Below are positions 50,001 to 58,389 of a DNA stretch of 64,000 bases, in pieces (position 1 is the first letter of the stretch; each line of letters starts with the position of its first letter). The stretch spans positions 14,403,716 to 14,467,715 of the forward strand of contig CM018041.1 in assembly GCA_008638375.1 (NCBI GenBank), given 5' to 3'. A program made the translations under genes and the position numbers. The notes under the pieces are model-generated. The model saw only the letters and a list, made by a program, of their open reading frames with translations, was not told where the DNA came from and did not search any database. The stretch is from Nyssa sinensis. Its lineage: Eukaryota > Streptophyta > Magnoliopsida > Cornales > Nyssaceae.

Positions 50001-53000
50001 GCTCAAATCCAGCTGTGGGCGTTGGTAATCCATTGTGGGTTCAGTCATTATGAGCATAAATGACCTTCTCTTTTTACATCGAAATATAATTTTTAATCAG
50101 TTACTTTTACATTGAAATATGAAGAAAAATGTTGAAGACTATTAATGTAATATGATGCTAGCTGCTACCTTTTCATGACCTCTATGAGATTTTCTCCTTT
50201 TGGGAAGTTCCTTAATGTTGCTTTGTTTGCTGAGGGAGCTTATAGTTAAATTTGCTATTTTAATTGGTTGTCAACTTTTTATTGTGAAGCATGGTAAATG
50301 GTGGAAACCACAGGCTAAGATTTGAAAGTATCTAGAATTTTTTTAACTGTGGAAAATATTATATAGGATGTTAAGTCAGTGGAAGGAAATATTTAGTGAG
50401 TGTTCTCTTTTCAGAATTTATGAGAAAACACTCAAAAAAAAAAAAAATTATGAGAAAACAGGTTATAACTTTTTCCCAAAAAAAAAAAAAAAAACCCAGT
50501 AAAGAGGTTACAACCTATAAAAGTTTTTTTTTCTAAAGCATTGTCAGCTAATCCAGTTTTAGCAATGTAAATTAAAGTTAGGATGATCAATCAAAATACA
50601 TCCATTTTCTTTTTTGATAGATGAAAGACATCTTATAATAAAACACCGACTATAGTAACAAAAACATGAGAACTGATTTAGAAACAGACTAAAGAATACC
50701 TTCAACACCCACAAAGAAAACCAAGGGAAAAGTCTGATGTAGAGGTAGTTAAAAGAGTTGTCTTGAGTATTAAGATTGCAATATTTGCGAGGACATTGTG
50801 CCTTGTTGTGGGGTTTGCATATATTGTGCTAGAGTCAGCAAACTCTCAAAATAGGGGATTTTTTTGGTACCTATTAGACTCTAACTCACAGCTTTTGAAT
50901 CATATCCATGACCTAGTCACTTTTGATGGAGAATGTTGGCCCAAGTTGTCTTTAAAAAGAAATCAGCTTTCCTGAATTACTCATTTTGGGTATACAATCT
51001 TGACTGCTGCCCACTTGGCACTTTGACTCTACTTATTATCAAAAAAAAAGAACTCAGGACCTAACTGATTCAGGTTGATAAAATAACATTGCCTAACTGG
51101 CACCACTTGGTTGAGCATCTTTAAGATACTTGTTGCGGTGGTGAGTGCTATAACCAGACCTTTAATACAAGGTTTGGAGTTGTGTTTGAATTTTAATGCT
51201 CGCTGTTCCTTTTTCCTTTTGTTGTAAACTTTTGGACCCATGGAATCGCAGGAAATGTTTCTTAAGTAAAGTATGATTAAACATAAGTGTTCGCTTCTCA
51301 ATGTGTTTAGATTCAGTGGCAGCAGTCACCATTTATTCCTCCTGGTTTTGCACTATGTGGGCCACCTAAATTTTTCGGTTGCATAATTACACGAGGATTC
51401 TTGATTGCAATTTTGGATGGATTGCTACACACATTCTTTTCTTCCCCCTTTTTGTGTGTGTGTGTGTGTGGGGGGGTAGAGGTCTAGCAGCCCCCACCTG
51501 GGGCACCCAACTGCAAAAAAAATAAAAAATGTTGGTAATTATATCTTTTAACTTTGCAGCATTTTATTAACATTATATGTTATTTATTGATTTGCCAATA
51601 TGGAAGACTGCCATCCCAATTTCTGATCTTACTTTTTGGGTGGGGTGGGGGGGATAAATTTACATGTTTTTTTTTTGCTATTATTTAGTTACATTCTGTT
51701 ACCTTGACAAAGATTAGCATAAAGTTTGTGACTTGTGCAGCTATTTTCTTGAGCTTCTGGGCAGAGGTGCATTATAACTCAATTTATCCAGAAGGAGGTA
51801 CACTACATAATACTATGTCTAACCCAGTGCATTACACATGGATTATGGAAAACTTAGAAAAATAATTGGACTGCCATAACCTGGTTTTGTTTAAAGCATG
51901 TATCCATAAGCTTTTGTATATAAAAGCATGAAATGTCAAATATCTTCATTCTCACCATTTTTTTGTTATTCCTTTCAGCATTTCCCAATTCTTTCTAGTG
52001 TCTTCAGCTACATCTGATGCAATGATTGATGTGTTGCTCTACATTTCAAATCTGTTAAATTGCTTCTCGCTGTCATATCATCCTCAGGAAGTGCATAAAT
52101 AATTTGGTCACCCAATTCATCATCTTTTGTCTATCCTTTTTGAGGATCATAGATACAAGGCAACTTCTTACCTTCGCAACTATTACCTCTCTTTGGTCTC
52201 ATCAACCAACAGACTGCAATATTTCTTTATTTATTTTTATAACAGACTCAAAGTGTCTTGATTGATATGTATATAATACAAATCTATGTTGTTGGGGGCA
52301 CCTAGGTGATTTAAATGCCTAGTGGGGAACCAGATATTGAAGCAACTGCCTTGGGCATTGCCATGGAAGGGAGTTGACAAAATCAGGAATAGAGATAACT
52401 TAACTTGGAGAAATAACAAAGACCGTTGACAGAAATTCTTGCATAAAAGGAAGCTATTATTAGACAGCACCTATGGCATAGTGTCTTGACCTCATTTCAT
52501 GGTGATGTTGGTTATGAAATTAGTGTGAAAAATGTTTAGACATGCCAAGAAAATAACTACTCTCATGTACAGTTGTACTTGGGTGATTAATTATATGTAC
52601 CAGTGAATAGAAGTTGCTTCCTCCTGCTATCACCTGATTTAGATATTGTATACATAATCACTCAAGTATAATTGTGTATGAAACTGCAAGGCATAAGAAC
52701 TCATTTGTTAGGCATGAGATTGTACTGTGGAGTGGAAGATCCCGACTTTGGGCATGTGAAGAGGACCCTAGTTCTGAGTGAAAGCAATCATTTGCAAAAA
52801 TGTATTTGGGTAAAATTTAATTGAGGTAGTGGGAGTGCATTTAGTATTATATTTGGTGGATAGATATGAGAGGCCGACCATGGGTTGTGCCTGTGACGTT
52901 ATGGGTAGGGCTAAGTTGGTTTTCTCTTTAATTTTTTTTTTTTAAAATGGAAAATGAAGGAAAAGAATCCAAACATCTATATGCAAGAAGCCGTAGTAAT

Positions 53001-55962
53001 AGAAGACCAATTGCCTTGTTATGCCCAAAAACTATTATTATCATCTTACTTCTCTAATCATCATTCTATTTAATGTATTGGTACACACAAATACACACTC
53101 TTGAAAATTGACCCCGCCATTGTGGGATGGTGTTTGAATGCTCATTTCCTTAGTTTGTGTTTGTAGTTCATTTGTCCTGTTCTTAATGTACTCAAATCAA
53201 CTCAATAAACTCTTATCCCAATTATTATGGGTTGACTACATGAATCCTATCTCGCCATTCTTCTCTATTTAAGATCATTCTCTTCGTTAGACCACATATT
53301 ATCATATCTTTTTTAACTACCTTTACCAAAGTTAATTTTGGCCACCTTCGTCCCCTGAGCATGACCTTCAATATTAACCATATTACTTTTCCGTATTGGT
53401 GCATTTATTGGTCTTCGTTTTACATGACTATACCACCTTAACTGATGTTCTCTCATTTTATCTCCTATAGGCGCTCCTACCATCTCTTGAATATGTGCAT
53501 TCTTAATTCTATCTTTTCTTGTTTTACCTTACATCCATCTTAACATCTTCATTTCGGCTACACTAATCTTATTAATATGTTATTTCTTAACTGCTTAGCA
53601 TTTTGTGCCATACAATATAGCTGGTCTAATAGTTGTATAAAATTTACCTTTCAATTTTAAAGGAATATGTTGATTTCACAATACGCCAGAAGCACTTCTC
53701 CACGTAACGTATGTTGCCTTAATTCTATAAGTAACATAATCTCCAATTTCTCCTTCTTGATGAATAAGTGAACCTAGATAACAAAATTTCTCACTTTTTA
53801 TTAACTCTTGATTTTCGATTTTCACTCCTTCCCCATTTGTATTACTAGTTTTACTAAAATTACACTTCAGATATTCAATTTTTGTCCTACTTTTCTTGAA
53901 TCCTTTTAATTTTAAAGCCTCTTTCCAAATTTTTAATTTCTAATGTATGCCTCTTTCATCAATTAAAACAATATCATTAGCACAAAGCATACACCATAGA
54001 ACTTTATGCTGTATATGCTTAATCAACTCATCTGTTTACTGTTACTAAAGCAAAAAGGAACAAACGTAATGTTGACTCCTGATATAGACCCATTGATCAT
54101 CGGAAATTCAATTATTTCTCCAACAGTTGTCCTTACGATAGTGACTGTCCTGCCTGTACACATCTTTTATCCTTCCAATATATTGTTTTGCAATTTCTTT
54201 TTTTTCTAAACTCATCATATTAGATCTCAAGGAACCCTATCATATGCGCTTTTTCCAAATCGATGAATACCATGTGAAAATCTTTCTTTTTTCCTCTATA
54301 CCTCTGCATAAGTCTTTCTTAATTAGTAAATAGCCTCCATTTTTGATCTCCTTGACATAAATCCAAATTGATTCTCTGATATTGTTGTCTCAAGTCTTAA
54401 TCGGTGTTTGATCTCTCTCCCAGAGTTTCATAGTATGACTCATTAACTTAATGCCATGATAATTTATACTAGTTTTGGATATCTCCTTTATTTTTATATA
54501 TAGGTATTAAAATACTTTTTCTCCACTGATCAGATATTTTCTTAGTTATTATGATCTTATTAAATAAATTTGTTAGCCAAGACACGCCTACCTGCCCTAA
54601 ATACTTCCAAACCTCAATGGGAATACCATCTAATCCTCAAGCCTTACCAATTTTCATTTTTCTCAAAGCGTTTTTTTACCTCGTATGCTCTAATTCTATG
54701 AAAAAATATATCTTCCCTATTGCTTAAAGAGTTCTCTGCACTTAAGTTTTCTATATGATTTTCATTTAGTAGCTTCCCAAAATAACTTTTCCATCTACCT
54801 TTAATTTTATCATCGTTTATCAAGACTCTTGAATCTTCACTTTTTATGTATTTAATATTATTAAAATCTTTGGTTTTCTTACCCCTTATCTGCATGTATA
54901 TGTTCTTCTCTCCATCCTTTGTACCCATTTTGTTATAAAAATCATCATATGCCTTATCTTTTGCCTTTCTTACAGCTTTCTTTACTTATTTTTTTGCATT
55001 TTTTATGCTTTCCAACATCTTTTATTTCTAATTTTTTGCCTATTTTTAAAACATTTACTACTTTTTGGACTTACCCCACCATCAAGTTTCTTTACATGGT
55101 GGTCCTATTCGTTTTGATTCCCCAACAACCTCTTTTGATATTCTTTTAATGCATGATGCCATCTAACTGTCAATTTGTACTGATGGTCAGTCTCACCATT
55201 TGCTCCATCAAATAATTTAGAGATTGTGTGACCTCATTTTTTGACAATGAATAAAAATGTTTTAACTTTTCAATGACGGGGTTGCTTAGCAGTATGTCCT
55301 GCTATGTTTTCAATTGTAATGATTTTTCTTTCGAAAACACAGACTTCTTTTGCATAAATTTCTGCTTCTTTGATTGTTTACGTACGAAGGCAAGCGTAAT
55401 TCTATTATGTATGAAAATTCCAGTTAATTTATGGAAAATAAAATGGAACCCAAATTAAGCTCAGATATCTACAACTATAACCATGCAGAAATATATTGTT
55501 GAGAATACATCATATTTCCTATACTGGATACTCTATGACAATCTTAACTGACGTAGACATTATTATGCTAGTGTTAAAGTAATGGAGAATGATTATTTGT
55601 ATGGTTTATTTACTTGATACAATGGACTGAATTGCATTCCTAGTGTTTAAGTCTTCGTCATTATATATTTGTTCTTCATACTTTTTCTATTCAAAGATTA
55701 AATAGTTTGGATGGAGGCCTCCCCAACAAAAAAAAAAAAAAAAAGAAAAGAAAAAAGAAATTACTCAGAGGTTATGCACACTAATTTTGACAATGGTAAT
55801 CTGGTGTTTTGCATCCAAAATGACAAGAGATTGCAGTGCTAGCTCCATTCTTAAGCCTTGCATTTGTAATAATTCTTTTTCCTCTTCATGTTGTTTTCAT
55901 ATCCAGATCAGCCTGCATTAGAGAGTAATGAAAAGAAGAGGTGGTGGATGCTCGGGTGTTAG
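19760..55962 (+). CDS. OTU-domain cysteine protease (deubiquitinase) gene, ten coding exons, one frameshift
   Basis: Plant OTU-family ubiquitin-specific protease, closest by recognition to the Arabidopsis OTU9/OTU10 group (At5g03330, At5g04250). Coding exons: 19760-20085, 20183-20355, 28833-28906, 34982-35036, 35639-35713, 35842-35915, 36020-36068, 49115-49199, 51741-51797, 55907-55962. All junctions are GT-AG and phases agree; ignoring one extra A at 20016-20018 the total is 1,023 nt (340 residues plus stop). Catalytic Asp and Cys lie in GDGNC (exon at 34982), the catalytic His in VHYNSIY (exon at 51741). The N-terminal third is acidic and probably regulatory; the tail ends KKRWWMLGC. The extra A shifts the frame before the protease domain, so as written the spliced product would end early in the second coding exon. 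Sequencing error, recent pseudogenisation, or use of the in-frame ATG at 20215 are all possible. Confidence 0.9.
20183..20355 (+). CDS. OTU gene, second coding exon
   Basis: Acceptor AATGTGTAG, donor CCT|GTGAGT. Translates as [20 protein letters not shown], then [13 protein letters not shown], then [19 protein letters not shown]. The [10 protein letters not shown] and GEVGKRLNQ blocks are conserved in the family. It contains an in-frame ATG (20215) that could restart translation downstream of the frameshift. Confidence 0.9.
20482..20668. repeat. Tandem duplication, about 98-bp units
   Basis: The block ATTAATGACAATGATGATGC, with flanks ATCAATCA and TGAAG.GTAAAATTAATC, occurs at 20482-20570 and again at 20573-20668 with a few differences. 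It lies in the intron just after the second coding exon. Confidence 0.85.
21100..21567. other. Unassigned spacer inside the composite
   Basis: Contains CT (21301-21313) and CA (21366-21381) microsatellites. The + strand frame from 21521 begins with an acidic, partly repeated stretch ([16 protein letters not shown]); I cannot assign it to a family, and beyond 21590 the same frame only mirrors the LINE. Confidence 0.4.
21568..24530 (-). pseudogene. L1-type LINE ORF2 (EN-RT), rearranged relic
   Basis: Minus-strand frames give the C-terminal half of an endonuclease ([32 protein letters not shown] with an intact SDH), then RT motifs [46 protein letters not shown] and [12 protein letters not shown]. 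The catalytic FADD is FAND, a fatal change. The C-terminal part ([28 protein letters not shown]-like blocks) reaches 21590, but the zf-RVT end and poly-A tail are missing. The N-terminal endonuclease is also missing: the frame runs straight from ORF1-like basic sequence (24530-24960) into mid-endonuclease. Confidence 0.9.
25331..25719. repeat. 195-bp tandem duplication within LINE ORF1
   Basis: Two near-identical units, about 25331-25524 and 25525-25719 (TCTTTGGATCCCACCCCTCT at 25343 and 25538). 195 bp is 65 codons, so the duplication keeps the ORF1 frame and repeats most of the DUF4283 core. Confidence 0.9.
25730..26929 (+). mobile_element. LINE insertion with an inverted 5' part (twin-priming-like)
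   Basis: The right part, about 26515-26929, is the + strand 3' end of an L1 [35 protein letters not shown], a 3' UTR and a poly-A run at 26910-26929. The left part, 25768-26400, is on the opposite strand and encodes an acidic ORF1 C-terminal segment ([33 protein letters not shown]). Inverted upstream sequence joined to a correctly oriented poly-A end is the classic product of twin priming. It interrupts the host LINE ORF1 between VPVGVRL and the DUF4283 core. No clear target duplication was found. Confidence 0.6.
27300..28057. repeat. Right arm of composite with local tandem duplication
   Basis: The motif TTTTTTGTCGGGCAAC followed by GAGTC occurs at about 27824-27850 and 27882-27908; AACTTTTTAACCAAGAAGC and a variant occur at 27786 and 27852. 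Beyond that come GGGCTTGGG-type motifs leading to the TIR at 28057. The 27389-27628 frame is LINE 5' region, not a gene. Confidence 0.6.
28066..28832. other. Intron sequence before the third coding exon
   Basis: No gene or element recognised; poly-T tracts at 28380-28410 and a short direct repeat AACTAAGCTTACA (28685, 28713). Confidence 0.5.
28833..28906 (+). CDS. OTU gene, third coding exon
   Basis: Acceptor TTTCATGCAG, donor GACAG|GTCTTG. Encodes [20 protein letters not shown] and RLLDR, the conserved linker leading into the OTU domain. Phase 0 in, phase 2 out. Confidence 0.9.
28907..30000. other. Intron sequence, no element recognised
   Basis: No coding block found; the frame 29114-29344 has no family resemblance. 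Confidence 0.45.
30045..31423 (+). mobile_element. L1-type LINE, 5'-truncated 3' part
   Basis: Frames on + match the ORF2 C-terminus: [89 protein letters not shown], then zf-RVT remnants and [18 protein letters not shown]. It ends with a LINE-style 3' UTR and ACCTATCAAAAAAA at 31423. Numerous frameshifts. Two G-homopolymers (30317-30330, 30547-30559) interrupt it and may be sequencing-sensitive. Confidence 0.85.
31424..31860. other. Intron sequence, nothing recognised
   Basis: AT-rich with no coding signal; minus-strand frame 31106-31558 overlaps the LINE tail and is spurious. Confidence 0.45.
31980..33110. repeat. Three diverged tandem units in intron
   Basis: A recurring motif, CCTTTCACTTGTTCA followed by GAGAAA-rich sequence, appears at about 32132, 32525 and 32780. 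Each is followed by a similar GAAATAGAAGAG / AAAATAAAAGGGA / CAAAATAT series. Linked text CAAAAATATGT.TGGG.C, ATCAGTTTAGGGC.GGTGAGAG and TGGATGACCTCATCCATTCTG / GTCTTGGTCC also recurs. Unit spacings of about 393 and 255 bp imply a deletion in the middle unit. Non-coding. Confidence 0.75.
33192..33317 (-). pseudogene. Unidentified coding-like fragment
   Basis: The minus strand reads [20 protein letters not shown], then [20 protein letters not shown], then PKG, about 43 clean codons with protein-like composition, after which the sequence becomes low-complexity. I do not recognise the family. It may be a captured exon; chance cannot be excluded. Confidence 0.3.
33400..34981. other. Intron sequence, nothing recognised
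   Basis: AT-rich with poly-T runs; no coding or transposon block identified before the exon at 34982. Confidence 0.5.
34982..35036 (+). CDS. OTU gene, fourth coding exon (catalytic Asp/Cys)
   Basis: Acceptor CAATTTTCAG, donor TGTCAG|GTTAGT. Encodes [18 protein letters not shown]; the GDGNC motif holds the catalytic Asp region and nucleophilic Cys of OTU proteases, both intact. Confidence 0.95.
35639..35713 (+). CDS. OTU gene, fifth coding exon
   Basis: Acceptor TTTTTCCAG, donor CAG|GTTTAT. Encodes [20 protein letters not shown] and QVVNQ, continuing the Cys-helix of the OTU fold ([13 protein letters not shown]). Confidence 0.95.
35842..35915 (+). CDS. OTU gene, sixth coding exon
   Basis: Acceptor GTGATAAG, donor AGCAA|GTATAT. 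Encodes [20 protein letters not shown] and KKIS, conserved in plant OTU proteins. The acceptor has a weak pyrimidine tract. Confidence 0.9.
36020..36068 (+). CDS. OTU gene, seventh coding exon
   Basis: Acceptor GATACTAG, donor GATTCG|GTATTA. Encodes [16 protein letters not shown], the conserved [13 protein letters not shown] motif of the OTU core. Confidence 0.95.
36069..38245. other. Start of the 13-kb intron; no gene
   Basis: CT-rich microsatellite at 36079-36125, a TCTATCTA/GATA-rich patch at 37495-37620, and a GAGGCAAGGCGAGG-like patch near 37740 resembling common plant repeats. Nothing coding. Confidence 0.5.
39060..39632 (-). pseudogene. LINE ORF2 C-terminal part
   Basis: Minus-strand text [40 protein letters not shown] and [34 protein letters not shown] and KWCGD is characteristic of the RT-to-zf-RVT connection of plant L1 ORF2. 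Similarity stops exactly at the hAT-like insertion at 39633. Confidence 0.85.
39633..40440. mobile_element. hAT-like MITE, family 1, copy 2
   Basis: Inserted in the LINE with a perfect 8-bp duplication ATTGTAAC (39625-39632 and 40441-40448). Ends CAAGGTTGT on the left and CATAGTTGT on the complement of the right. Interior shares GTATCGTACGATAC-type words with the copy at 18803-19659. It itself contains a 60-bp LINE fragment (40142-40201). Confidence 0.9.
40142..40201 (+). mobile_element. Micro-LINE: 60-bp 3' end with its own target duplication
   Basis: Begins TTGGTTCGCCCCCCTCGGGC and ends with an A8 run plus GAAG, the 3' terminus used by L1 LINEs in this window (compare 41938-42002). Flanked by 19-bp repeats AAGTGAGGAACCAAAATAG (40123-40141) and AAGTGAGGAACCAGAATAG (40202-40220), differing at one position. 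An extreme 5' truncation. Confidence 0.85.
40449..40995 (-). pseudogene. LINE reverse transcriptase, middle part
   Basis: Minus-strand text [40 protein letters not shown] and [16 protein letters not shown]. The catalytic FADD is preserved here (40630-40690), unlike the 22-kb [13 protein letters not shown] is a degenerate GLRQGDPLS motif. Upstream RT text continues beyond the insertion at 42003. Confidence 0.85.
40941..41820. repeat. 440-bp tandem duplication across a LINE insertion boundary
   Basis: Unit 1 (40941-41380) and unit 2 (41381 to about 41820) both start TCATGTGCCTTTTCAA and contain about 95 bp of minus-strand LINE followed by + strand LINE zf-RVT sequence. They differ by scattered substitutions and small indels, so the duplication followed the insertion of the + LINE. 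Confidence 0.9.
41037..42002 (+). mobile_element. L1-type LINE 3' end inserted in LINE RT
   Basis: The + frames give [20 protein letters not shown] and [16 protein letters not shown] (zf-RVT with C-x2-C and H-x-C), [20 protein letters not shown], then a 3' UTR with (AC)n at 41970-41982 and A8 at 41995-42002. The zf-RVT part appears twice because of the 440-bp duplication. The flanks GTATGGCATCAG and GTACAACATCAAG look like a worn target-site duplication. Confidence 0.8.
42010..42640 (-). pseudogene. LINE reverse transcriptase, N-terminal part
   Basis: Minus-strand blocks [80 protein letters not shown] and [17 protein letters not shown] are the ordered RT motifs of plant L1 ORF2. Short frameshifts separate them. 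Confidence 0.9.
42850..43560 (-). pseudogene. LINE apurinic-like endonuclease domain
   Basis: Minus-strand blocks [66 protein letters not shown] and [20 protein letters not shown] is the conserved catalytic Asp/Asn motif; the usual SDH near the end is replaced (LLEHTPILL). The extreme N-terminus is missing or decayed. Confidence 0.9.
43700..46382 (-). pseudogene. LINE ORF1 (DUF4283-type), interrupted
   Basis: N-terminal part at 46047-46382 ([20 protein letters not shown], then basic text), DUF4283-like part at 45441-45946 ([34 protein letters not shown]), then low-complexity acidic linker (43889-44248, [18 protein letters not shown]). The hAT-like element 44727-45111 splits the linker. Confidence 0.7.
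44727..45111. mobile_element. hAT-like MITE, family 2, copy 2
   Basis: Perfect 8-bp duplication TGCGTTGA (44719-44726, 45112-45119). Perfect terminal inverted repeat CTAAGAAGCACGGA. Interior rich in GTGTCCG/CGGACAC words. 385 bp, non-coding; same family as 17323-17862. Confidence 0.95.
46400..46660. repeat. Possible LTR-like fragment
   Basis: AATAAGCTGAATGTAAAGG, TTTATTTCTCTTTGGTATT, and a repeated CCTAGG.GCGGATTCCTAGGG / TTAGTTGTGGATTCCTATGG motif ending CTGCATCA resemble the R-U5 end of copia LTRs. No target duplication or internal genes identified. Confidence 0.3.
46661..47900. other. Intron sequence, nothing firm
   Basis: A TTGCAG/TCTGTTGC-rich patch at 47170-47265 is internally repetitive. 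No coding block identified. Confidence 0.45.
47930..48165 (+). pseudogene. RTE-type LINE C-terminal scrap
   Basis: Frames with shifts read [16 protein letters not shown] and [17 protein letters not shown], matching the MKMLRWM...VGVAPIEDKMRENRLRW-type C-terminus of plant RTE LINE reverse transcriptases. Short and badly decayed. Confidence 0.5.
48308..48792. mobile_element. Small TIR element (MITE), copy 2
   Basis: Shares with 1045-1591 the text ATTAATATTCAATAA.TTAATAATCTCTAA near the left end and AAACTTAATAATTAATA near the right. The right end complemented reads TAGCCGGCTCTAATAATTAA, close to the left end of copy 1 (CAGTCGGCTCTCTTATAATT). Non-coding, AT-rich. Confidence 0.6.
49115..49199 (+). 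CDS. OTU gene, eighth coding exon
   Basis: Acceptor CTTATTGCAG, donor CGAA|GTAAGT. Encodes [20 protein letters not shown] and PQIQKSKR, beta-strand region of the OTU fold before the catalytic His. It follows a 13-kb intron. Confidence 0.95.
49200..51740. other. Intron sequence with simple repeats
   Basis: Poly-A runs at 50433-50447 and 50477-50493. TTATTATCAAAAAAAAA near 51032-51048 looks like a LINE 3' tail but its upstream sequence is too decayed to place. (GT)n followed by G-run at 51456-51477. No gene. Confidence 0.45.
51741..51797 (+). CDS. OTU gene, ninth coding exon (catalytic His)
   Basis: Acceptor TTGTGCAG, donor GGAG|GTACAC. Encodes [18 protein letters not shown]; the His in VHYN is the catalytic histidine of OTU proteases. 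Confidence 0.95.
51798..53170. other. Intron sequence, nothing recognised
   Basis: No coding or element signal; poly-T at 52930-52942. Confidence 0.45.
53175..55250 (-). mobile_element. RTE-type LINE, 5'-truncated
   Basis: The minus strand reads, in broken frames, [20 protein letters not shown] and [18 protein letters not shown] (pre-RT region), [19 protein letters not shown] (degenerate ADD box), [72 protein letters not shown] and [20 protein letters not shown]. This motif series is typical of plant RTE-clade LINEs, distinct from the L1 elements elsewhere here. Many stops; sits antisense in the last OTU intron. Confidence 0.85.
55907..55962 (+). CDS. OTU gene, last coding exon
   Basis: Acceptor TTTCATATCCAG. 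Encodes [18 protein letters not shown] then TAG at 55960-55962. The Lys/Trp-rich tail is typical of this plant OTU group. Confidence 0.85.
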
Positions 55963-56550
55963 AAGCCATTTGCTTATGGGGTTTGCAACAAGTTTCTCAT
56001 TCAAATTATTTTGTCTGTGGAAGAAGCTTTAGTTCTTTGTTTGACATTCTACGGCTTCTGGCTCTCTGGAGGTGGATTTTATCTGCTGCTGCTAATTTGT
56101 TGGCTTCACCTGTACATAATAATCTTCTTAGTGTTTAGGCCTTTTAGAATCTTTGTATATGTTGCCTTAGATTTTTCATCCATCGACATTTTTTAGTTTA
56201 AAACATTATGTAAGCCGTGGGTTGTTTTTGCCATCATAATATATATATATATATATGTATGTATATATATTTTATGTAATAGGTTGAAGTTCATGTTTTT
56301 TTTCCATTATTCTCTCCCAGCTTTACGTGTCTATACTTGTTTTTGTTGAACCTTCTGTATGAGCACTACAATTATATTCCTCCATTTGCAGAGACGGAGA
56401 GAAAGGGGTTTTTAGTAGTTGTAGTATCTTCGTCTGCTCTCTAGCACTGAAGATGGATTGTGTGAAAGCCGAGTTTGGCTAAAATATTAGCGAGCTTTAA
56501 ATTGTAGTAGAGTTCATTTTGTAGTACACTCAAAATCGTTTCAGCAGTGG
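55963..56550 (+). other. Probable 3' UTR and downstream region of the OTU gene
   Basis: T-rich sequence after the stop, with (AT)n at 56239-56256. No canonical AATAAA close to the stop; the poly-A site cannot be placed. Confidence 0.4.
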
Positions 56551-57730
56551 AGCATCAATTTTTTTCAGTCCCACTGCTATCGAATTCAAACCAGTACTGA
56601 AAAAAAAAATGATGCTCCACAGCACTTGACGGATTGCATGAAGGTTGCTAGGCCATTTCTTGATGAATCCAGGAGAGATATATATACATATATATATATA
56701 TTCTGATTTATTTTCTTGAAGGTGAGGGGAAAAATATATAAAGCTAGTGAAGCAATCAGAGATGATTTTGAAGAATAGCCTGAGGAATAGGTGTGCTGAT
56801 GGTTGCAATTTGAAATTAAACTTGGACTCGGACTTGGATCGTATTCATGGAGACATGACTGAAATGGCAGTTTGTCTATAACTTGTTTTTCAGAATATTT
56901 GGAATCAGGCTTCATAAGCACTTGATAAAATGCGCATTAAGGGCTTTTAAGTGGGACTAATGAAAGCATGAAATGGCAGATACACAGTAAGAAGAGGATT
57001 AATCTGGAGTAAAAGCAAAAGAAAAGCTTACTTTAACTAGAGTCAATGTGCTGCGGTTAAAGCTGGCATTTATTGGCTTGGTGATGCTATGGGACATATC
57101 CTTGCTTCTTGAGTTATTTCTTCCATTTTGTGTGAGCGCGCTTTGCAGTTCAATGTAGTTTATTTGATGACGAAAAAGTGACTAACAACCAACCCCAACC
57201 TAATTTTATGTCCTGATTTGAATGCAGCCCAAGGAGACTATGCAGTAAGGGGAGATTTGTGCACAGAAATTGTCCTTTCCGGTTATTATTCTTGCTTGCT
57301 ACTTTCAACTCGATATGGGTGGTTGTAGAACAACAAATGATTTTAAGGTCACTAAGGTACGATAATGCTTTTTTGTTTTCTTTCTCAATTCATGTAGGGA
57401 GGAATGTTGTTTATAATCTTAAATGAAGGTGGGAGTTTGTTAAGGTGATTAATGGTAGTGCTAATTATTGCTTCAAATTTTTAGTTAGAACTTAGTCCTT
57501 CCGTGGAGAAGCTATTTTAATATGAATGATTGCTGATGTATAAACAGGATATTACCAACATACATGCCTACATAAATAATGGGAAAGATAAATACAATTT
57601 ATCCAAGAAAGAACCGTAAAAATAAGAAAGAAAAAACAAGACAATATTCTAAGGTTACCGCATTGTTCCTACATATGCAAAATCAAATTATCAATTAAAG
57701 CATAATTAAAAATTTAGCAATTACTAGTAC
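56551..57730. other. Intergenic, no gene seen
   Basis: (TA)n at 56680-56700. ATTAAGGGCTTTTAAG near 56937 and other AT-rich sequence; no coding block. Confidence 0.45.
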
Positions 57731-57737
57731 AACTGGA

Positions 57738-58050
57738 GTTATATATTAACCTATTCAATTGTAAATAATATGTAGAACCCAGAATCGAATATAGGATGTT
57801 ACACCTCATCCTCGCAGCGATTATTGTAAAAAAAGGATTGAATAGATATTGTAAAAAAGGATTGAATATATGATGTTGTATATTAACCTACTCAATTGTA
57901 AATAATATGTCCAACCCAGAATTGAATATAGGATGTTACACCTCATTCCCGCCCAGAATTGAATATAGGATGTTACACCTCATTCCCGCATCGACCATTG
58001 TAAATAAAGATTGAATATATAGCATGTTACACCTCATCCTGACAGCGATT
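57738..58050. repeat. Minisatellite-like tandem repeat
   Basis: The unit GAATTGAATATAGGATGTTA followed by CACCTCATTCCCGC occurs at about 57782, 57918, 57955 and, diverged, 58009. The two middle copies are 37 bp apart. A larger block (ATTAACCTA.TCAATTGTAAATAATATGT plus the unit) is itself repeated with about 138-bp spacing. Confidence 0.85.
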
Positions 58051-58389
58051 GTAAATAAGAAATGATAAGGAGTTTTAATTTCTATCTTAAAAATTTATAT
58101 GATATATACCCGTTATTTAAGAATCTGATCTCTAATTGGATGCATTCTCTAATTAGGGTAAGAAATGATTTGAATAAATTTCTTTTTAATTTCTACCTTA
58201 AAAGTTTACATGAAAGGTAAATTGACCCGTATATCTTCATCTGTTTTTATACTCTCTAATTTACTCTCCACCTGCACGAAATGATTAAACTTTAGTTTCC
58301 TCCAATAGCTTATTATTCTTTTTTCTTAAAAAAATAAAATAAAAATCAATATAATTTTATTAGAAAAATAAAACCTCAATTAATTAAAA

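Noticed and set aside
55273..55458. 61-codon + strand frame just downstream of the RTE element
   Set aside because: Phe/Cys-rich, in an intron, with no conserved motif.
57782..58020. Regularly spaced 37-bp repeats, superficially like a CRISPR array
   Set aside because: The units are contiguous or irregularly spaced, without unique spacers, in a plant nuclear context. It is a minisatellite.
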